Below, one piece after another: positions 58,341 to 64,000 of a DNA stretch of 64,000 nt. Origin of the DNA: a bacterium (GTDB taxonomy: Bacteria > Chloroflexota > Dormibacteria > Dormibacterales > Dormibacteraceae); contig SCQL01000027.1 of assembly GCA_004299235.1 (NCBI GenBank), positions 23,353-87,352 of the forward strand, read 5' to 3'. Positions within the stretch are counted from its first letter, which is position 1. Each line of letters begins with the position of its first letter. The position numbers and the translations under genes were made by a program. The notes beneath the pieces were generated by a model. That model was not told the origin of the DNA. It worked only from the letters and a program-made list of their open reading frames with translations, and did no database searches.

Positions 58341-59573
58341 TTGAAAGCCCGCCTGACCGCTGCCGTTGTCCTGGCGACCCTCTTGTGGCTGCCACAGTCG
58401 GCGCGCACGGCGTCCGCCATCTACTGCTACCCGGGCGACCCCCCGGGCGTGTACCAGGCCTGCCTGGCGTACAACCAGGGCATTGGGCAGCAGGTGAACA
58501 ATCAGGAGCAGCTGCAGCGGATCCAGTCACAGATCAACAATGCCGCGGCCCAGATCAACGCCATCGATTCACTCATCAATGGTCTGAAGTCACAGATCGC
58601 GGCTCAACAGGCGCTGATCGCTCAGACGCAGGCGACCATCGACGACCTCAACCGGAAAATCCGTTTCGGTGAGGCGCAGCTGACACGGCTCCAGGCCCAC
58701 CTGAGCGTCCGCGACCAGCTGCTGAACCAGCGTCTCCGCTACATCGACGGGCACGGCGCGCTCAACTACGTCGAGCTGGTCCTGACCGCGAACAGCTTCA
58801 ACGACATGGTGAACCGCATGATCGCCGAGCAGCAGATCGCCGCCTCCGACCGGAGGCTGCTGCTCGAACTCGATCAGCAGCACGCGCTGGTCGGACAGGC
58901 GAACACCGATCTCGGCATTCAGCGCGGCCAGGTGACCGCGCTCCTGCAGCAGCAGCAGGCCACCGAGGCGGACCTGCAGAAGAACCTCGCCGCCGAGGCG
59001 GCGGCGCTGGCGTACGAGAAGCAGCTCGAGATCCAGCTGGCCGCTCAGTACCAGCAGGTGCAGGCGGAGCGCGCGGCCATCGATGCCCAGGTGGCGCAGC
59101 TGGCCCAGCAGTATGCCGCGGAGGCCGCCAAGGCCGGCGGCGGGTCGGGCGTGTTCGAATGGCCGGAGCCGGCGTGCGGCCACTCCTGCATCAGCCAGGG
59201 TTTTGGCTGCTCCACCTTTTACCTCGAGGTCCCGGACGACAATTGCCCGTGGCCGCACAAGATCCACACCGGCATCGACATCGCGGGGCCTTACGGCACG
59301 CCCATCGTGGCGGCGGACACCGGGGTCGCGTATCTGTACCCCGGGAGCGTCGGCTACGGGAACCTGCTCGTGATGATCCACGGCAATGGGTACTCGACCT
59401 ACTACGGTCACCTGTCGGGCTACGCTCCCGGCCTGACGAGCGGACAGGTCGTGCCGCGAGGCACCACCGTCGCCTTCGAAGGGTCCACCGGCTGGTCGAC
59501 CGGCCCGCACCTGCATTTCGAGATTCGCGTCAACAACGTCTACAAGGACCCGTGCATCTGGCTCGGGTGTTGA
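58341..59573 (+). CDS. Coiled-coil M23 peptidase, FtsEX-linked PcsB/EnvC-like hydrolase
   Basis: A 410-residue secreted protein. A signal peptide (LTAAVVLATLLWLPQSART) is followed by two long coiled-coil segments (residues 50-130 and 175-260) and a C-terminal LytM/M23 domain. Zinc ligands appear in HTGIDIAGPYGTP (HxxxD) and HLHFEI (HxH), so it looks catalytically complete. Extra Cys residues (CGHSCISQGFGCS) may form disulfides. Gene order points to activation by FtsEX, as for PcsB. TTG start one base after the ftsX stop. Confidence 0.9.
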   Translation: MKARLTAAVVLATLLWLPQSARTASAIYCYPGDPPGVYQACLAYNQGIGQQVNNQEQLQRIQSQINNAAAQINAIDSLINGLKSQIAAQQALIAQTQATIDDLNRKIRFGEAQLTRLQAHLSVRDQLLNQRLRYIDGHGALNYVELVLTANSFNDMVNRMIAEQQIAASDRRLLLELDQQHALVGQANTDLGIQRGQVTALLQQQQATEADLQKNLAAEAAALAYEKQLEIQLAAQYQQVQAERAAIDAQVAQLAQQYAAEAAKAGGGSGVFEWPEPACGHSCISQGFGCSTFYLEVPDDNCPWPHKIHTGIDIAGPYGTPIVAADTGVAYLYPGSVGYGNLLVMIHGNGYSTYYGHLSGYAPGLTSGQVVPRGTTVAFEGSTGWSTGPHLHFEIRVNNVYKDPCIWLGC

Positions 59574-59631
59574 GAGGCGCCCAGAGGTTTGGGGTGCCGC
59601 GGCGCGCCGCGGCCGGCGGATCCGATTTCGC

Positions 59632-59637
59632 TAGTCT
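59632..59637 (+). promoter_or_regulatory. TAGTCT -10-like element of the S41 protease gene
   Basis: TAGTCT ends 6 nt before the ATG at 59644, with no ribosome site. Confidence 0.4.
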
Positions 59638-59643
59638 GCTGAC

Positions 59644-60843
59644 ATGAATCGCCGCGCCGCCCTCCGGGGTGGCGCCATCCTGATCGTCCTCGCCGTCGGG
59701 TTCATCGCCGGGATCTACACCGACCAGGCGTATCCCGACTACCTGCCGTACTTCGGGCACCGCTCGGTGGCGCAGGTCGACCTGACCCCGCTGCAGCAGG
59801 CGGTGCGCCTGATCCAGGCGGACTACGTGGATGGCAAGGTCGATCCCGGAAAACTCACCCAAGGGAGCGTGCGAGGACTGGTCGCGGCCCTGGGCGACCC
59901 GTTTTCGGCCTACTACGACCCGGCGCAGTACAAGCGGCTGCAGGACTCATACCAGGGCCGCTACTCGGGGATCGGCATCTATCTCAGCTTCACCGCCGAC
60001 CATCCGTTGATCACCGGCACCGTGCCCGGTTCGCCCGCGGCGGCCGCCGGATTGCAGAAGGGCGATGAGATCGTCAAGGTGGGGGAGAAGGACACCAAGG
60101 GCATCACCGCCGATGAAGCGGCCTCCCTCATCCAGGGGCCGGACGGAACCACGGTCACGCTCACCATCTCGCGCGGCGATCAGGCCTTCTCGGTCAGCAT
60201 CAAGCGAGCCGAGATACGCGTGCCCACGGTACGGTCGACCGTGATCGCCAACCACGTGCTGTACGTGCATATTTACCAATTTGGATCAGACACCGCCGCC
60301 GACTTCGCATCGGCGCTGACGAGTGGCCTTCCGGGCGCGACCGGGGTCGTCCTCGACCTGCGTGGCAACCCCGGTGGATTCGTCACGGCGGCGGACGCGG
60401 TCATCAGTCAGTTCGTGACGAGTGGCGAGACTTTCGAGCTTCGCGACCGGAGCGGCAACGTCGAAAGGCATGAGGTCACGGGTCAGCACCTGGCGCCCAC
60501 CGTGCCTTTGGTGGTGCTCGTGGATGCCAACAGCGCATCGGCATCAGAGATCGTGGCCGGTTCCCTGCAGGCCCATCACCGGGCCAGGCTGGTGGGGGCC
60601 ACGACCTACGGCAAGGGATCGGTGCAGCAGGACTTCGAGCTCAGCGATGGAGCGGACGTCCATCTCACGGTCAAGCGGTGGTACCTGCCGGACGGCCGGA
60701 CGATCGACCATCGGGGCCTGACCCCTGATTTCAACGTGACTCTGCCCAGCGGCAACATCGCGTTCGATGTGACCCAGCCCTCGCTGGGTTACACAAAAGA
60801 CACGCAGCTCAACGCGGCGCTGGCCCTGCTCCCCCCTGGGTAG
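59644..60843 (+). CDS. S41 C-terminal processing peptidase
   Basis: A 399-residue protein with an N-terminal membrane helix (GAILIVLAVGFIAGIY), a PDZ domain (SPAAAAGLQKGDEIVKVG) and an S41 serine protease domain. The catalytic Ser lies in VDANSASASEIVAGS and the Lys in TTYGKGSVQ, as in CtpA. It would trim exported or lipoprotein substrates. It follows the FtsEX-hydrolase group, a neighbourhood common in Firmicutes and Chloroflexota. Confidence 0.93.
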   Translation: MNRRAALRGGAILIVLAVGFIAGIYTDQAYPDYLPYFGHRSVAQVDLTPLQQAVRLIQADYVDGKVDPGKLTQGSVRGLVAALGDPFSAYYDPAQYKRLQDSYQGRYSGIGIYLSFTADHPLITGTVPGSPAAAAGLQKGDEIVKVGEKDTKGITADEAASLIQGPDGTTVTLTISRGDQAFSVSIKRAEIRVPTVRSTVIANHVLYVHIYQFGSDTAADFASALTSGLPGATGVVLDLRGNPGGFVTAADAVISQFVTSGETFELRDRSGNVERHEVTGQHLAPTVPLVVLVDANSASASEIVAGSLQAHHRARLVGATTYGKGSVQQDFELSDGADVHLTVKRWYLPDGRTIDHRGLTPDFNVTLPSGNIAFDVTQPSLGYTKDTQLNAALALLPPG

Positions 60844-60865
60844 ACTGAGGGTCCCCCGCGAAGAT

Positions 60866-60939
60866 GGGCGGTTAGCTCAGTTGGCCAGAGCGCCTCGTTT
60901 ACACCGAGGAGGTCGGGAGTTCGACCCTCTCACCGCCCA
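60866..60939 (+). tRNA. tRNA-Val (anticodon TAC)
   Basis: Cloverleaf: acceptor GGGCGGT with ACCGCCC, D arm GCTCAGTTGGCCAGAGC, anticodon stem CCTCG/CGAGG with loop TTTACAC (anticodon TAC), T arm GGGAG-TTCGACC-CTCTC with one G-T pair. Discriminator A, CCA not encoded. Length 74. Confidence 0.96.
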
Positions 60940-61014
60940 CGCCGGCATCCGGCATCGCTCCAGGCATGAGCCCCCCGAGCCAGGGGTCGCGAGCCCCCGA
61001 ATCTCGCTGCTCGA

Positions 61015-61020
61015 TACAAT
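61015..61020 (+). promoter_or_regulatory. TACAAT -10 element of tRNA-Phe
   Basis: TACAAT preceded by GA ends 10 nt before the mature tRNA 5' end. Confidence 0.45.
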
Positions 61021-61030
61021 CAACCGCCGT

Positions 61031-61107
61031 GCCGAGGTAGCTCAGCTTGGTAGAGCACTTGACTGAAAATCAAGGTGTCGTGAGTTCAAATCTCACCCTC
61101 GGCACCA
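61031..61107 (+). tRNA. tRNA-Phe (anticodon GAA)
   Basis: Cloverleaf: acceptor GCCGAGG with CCTCGGC, D arm GCTCAGCTTGGTAGAGC, anticodon loop CTGAAAA (anticodon GAA) on stem TTGA/TCAA, T arm GTGAG-TTCAAAT-CTCAC, discriminator A and encoded CCA. Length 77 with CCA. Confidence 0.97.
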
Positions 61108-61282
61108 CCTGACCGAACAGCGGACGCGGTGCGCGGCCAGGGTGGCCCCAAACGGCGCCAGGCCCAGCCAGGGGCCTGCCAAGCCCCGCCCGGCCTACGC
61201 GTCATGTCCGACCTTTGTGAGCGCTTTGCGATCGGGGCTCGCGCCGCCGGGCGCCCTGGGGGGCGGACAACCAGGCGTTGCA

Positions 61283-61288
61283 TACTGT
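61283..61288 (+). promoter_or_regulatory. TACTGT -10-like element of the LLM-class oxidoreductase gene
   Basis: TACTGT (overlapping CATACT) ends 6 nt before the ATG at 61295, supporting that start over in-frame upstream ATGs. Confidence 0.4.
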
Positions 61289-61294
61289 CGCCCG

Positions 61295-62233
61295 ATGCGC
61301 ACGCCACGTCGTTTCCGGTTCGGGGTTCAGGAGCATCGTGCGGCGAGCGCGCGAGCGTGGCGGGAGAAGGCGCGACAGGTCGAGTCGCTGGGCTATTCGG
61401 CGCTCTACCTGCCGGACCACTTCGGTGACCAGCTCGGACCGATTGCGGCGTTGATGGCGGCTGCCGATGCCACCACCAGCCTGCGGGTCGGTTCGCTCGT
61501 GTTCGACAACGACTACCGGCACCCCGTCGTACTGGCCAAGGAGGCGGCGACGCTCGACCTGCTGTCCGAGGGACGCCTTGACCTCGGCCTCGGCGCGGGC
61601 TGGCTGGCTTCGGACTACGAGGAGGCGGGCATTCCTTTCGACCCGCCCGGCACACGAATCGACCGCATGGAGGAGGCCCTCAAGATCCTCAAAGGCCTGC
61701 TCGCCGGCGGGGCCTTCTCTTTTTCGGGCAAGCACTACCGGGTCAACGGCTTGGAGGGATCGCCCTCCCCGATCCAGAAGCCGCATCCACCGATCCTGCT
61801 TGGTGGCGGCGGTCGCCGCATCCTCCGGCTGGCGGCGCGTGAAGCCGACATCGTCAGCGTCAATTTCAACCTTCGCGAAGGCCAGGTCAGCCAGGGCGTC
61901 ATCCGCACCGGATTCGCTGAAGCGACCGATGAAAAGGTCGGCTGGGTCAAGGAGGCCGCCGGCGATCGCCTCGAGCAGATCGAACTGAGCGTGCTCGTCT
62001 TCGGCGCCAACATCACCGGCGATCGCGAGTCCGCAGCCGAAGCGATGGCGGCGGGCTTTCAGGCTGAAGCGCAGGAGGTCCTGGCGATTCCGCATTTCCT
62101 GATCGGGACGGTGGATCAGCTCGTCGAGGACCTCCAGGCTCGGCGCCAGCGATATGGCATCTCGTTCGTGATCGTCCCCGGCGAGGCCGTGGAGGCGTTG
62201 GCACCGGTGGTGGAGCGCCTGGCCGGCACCTGA
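61295..62233 (+). CDS. LLM-class (luciferase-like) oxidoreductase, F420-dependent type
   Basis: A 312-residue TIM-barrel protein. [20 protein letters not shown], then [40 protein letters not shown] and [20 protein letters not shown] are typical of the F420-dependent group (TIGR03621-like). [20 protein letters not shown] is the cofactor phosphate region. Substrate unknown. The ATG at 61295 is set by the adjacent TACTGT; an in-frame ATG at 61142 would add 51 unconserved residues. Confidence 0.87.
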   Translation: MRTPRRFRFGVQEHRAASARAWREKARQVESLGYSALYLPDHFGDQLGPIAALMAAADATTSLRVGSLVFDNDYRHPVVLAKEAATLDLLSEGRLDLGLGAGWLASDYEEAGIPFDPPGTRIDRMEEALKILKGLLAGGAFSFSGKHYRVNGLEGSPSPIQKPHPPILLGGGGRRILRLAAREADIVSVNFNLREGQVSQGVIRTGFAEATDEKVGWVKEAAGDRLEQIELSVLVFGANITGDRESAAEAMAAGFQAEAQEVLAIPHFLIGTVDQLVEDLQARRQRYGISFVIVPGEAVEALAPVVERLAGT

Positions 62234-62244
62234 CGCGCTCCTGT

Positions 62245-62250
62245 TAAATT
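62245..62250 (+). promoter_or_regulatory. TAAATT -10-like element of aceB
   Basis: TAAATT ends 8 nt before the ATG at 62259; no ribosome site other than a weak GGTGG. Confidence 0.35.
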
Positions 62251-62258
62251 TGGTGGCG

Positions 62259-63854
<1,596 letters not shown>

Positions 63855-63903
63855 ACCGCGGCTCCATACCCAGCTGCCTTCTTAACCCGAAAAGTGAGTT
63901 CGA

Positions 63904-64000
63904 CTAGGCAGCGCCCTCGCTGAGTTCGACGGTGTAGCCGAGGCGCTCCAGCCGGCGCACGGCCTGACGGGCGATCTGTGTTCGGTCTCGCTCGTCGAAG
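63904..64000 (-). CDS. C-terminal fragment of an unidentified protein
   Basis: A minus-strand frame runs in from the right edge and ends at the TAG at 63904-63906. About 31 residues are visible, ending RRLERLGYTVELSEGAA. The tail form is reminiscent of some transposase C-termini, but too little is seen to name a family. Convergent with aceB. Confidence 0.4.
   Translation of the reverse strand, partial: FDERDRTQIARQAVRRLERLGYTVELSEGAA

Overview
This is a 64 kb, GC-rich, gene-dense piece of bacterial chromosome. It contains mostly housekeeping genes, with no prophage, CRISPR array or intact insertion sequence. Gene content points to a Terrabacteria-type organism near Actinobacteria and Chloroflexota; a Dormibacterota-like soil lineage is one guess. 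The pointers are an InhA-type enoyl reductase, a MurA with Asp in place of the catalytic Cys, the DUF3090/SCO1664 gene pair otherwise typical of Actinobacteria and Chloroflexota, many GTG/TTG starts, and frequent start codons placed only 6-8 nt after a TANNNT hexamer, as expected for leaderless mRNAs. This placement is inference, because no rRNA lies in the window.

Layout. 1-8000: end of a metallo-hydrolase gene, sulfurtransferase, InhA-like FabI, RNase H-like protein, AT-hook protein, HadA/HadB-like dehydratase halves, BioY, and a minus-strand DUF3090-SCO1664-surface protein group. 8000-25000: dnaK, a GT87 glycosyltransferase, tRNA-Thr, an HtrA-like protein lacking two triad residues, argS, pyrG, a GlpX-like protein lacking most metal ligands, an M50 protease, then rpmE-DUF1385-prfA-prmC-tsaC-glyA-wecA/mraY-like. 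25100-34500: a complete F-type ATP synthase operon (Z-I-B-E-F-H-A-G-D-C), followed by murA and mreB. 34500-43700: an envelope glycan region with two GT4, a polysaccharide deacetylase, a WecG/TagA enzyme, two GT2 polyprenyl-phosphate sugar synthase-like enzymes, two large GT-C-like membrane proteins and an ICMT-like methyltransferase.

43800-52200: a Tad/Flp pilus locus (promoter, flp pilin, strong terminator, cpaB, cpaF, tadB, tadC), then DUF421, an alpha/beta hydrolase, DUF192, comF and a second, orphan CpaF-type ATPase. 52200-60850: hpf, secA, prfB with the classical +1 frameshift site, ftsE-ftsX, an M23 hydrolase and an S41 protease; this is a division and cell-wall remodelling block with its own promoter. 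60860-64000: tRNA-Val, tRNA-Phe, a luciferase-like oxidoreductase, malate synthase and a truncated ORF at the right edge.

The most interesting signals are two probable pseudoenzymes (HtrA-like and GlpX-like), the recurrent TAGGMT/TANNNT start-proximal promoter element, unusual substitutions in conserved motifs (ATP synthase alpha P-loop, SHMT lysine loop, MurA), the flp/cpaB terminator, and a small AT-hook/coiled-coil protein that could be a nucleoid protein. No gap longer than 300 bases lacks a gene. The largest are 43711-43945 (tad promoter) and 61108-61294 (only a promoter-like hexamer seen).
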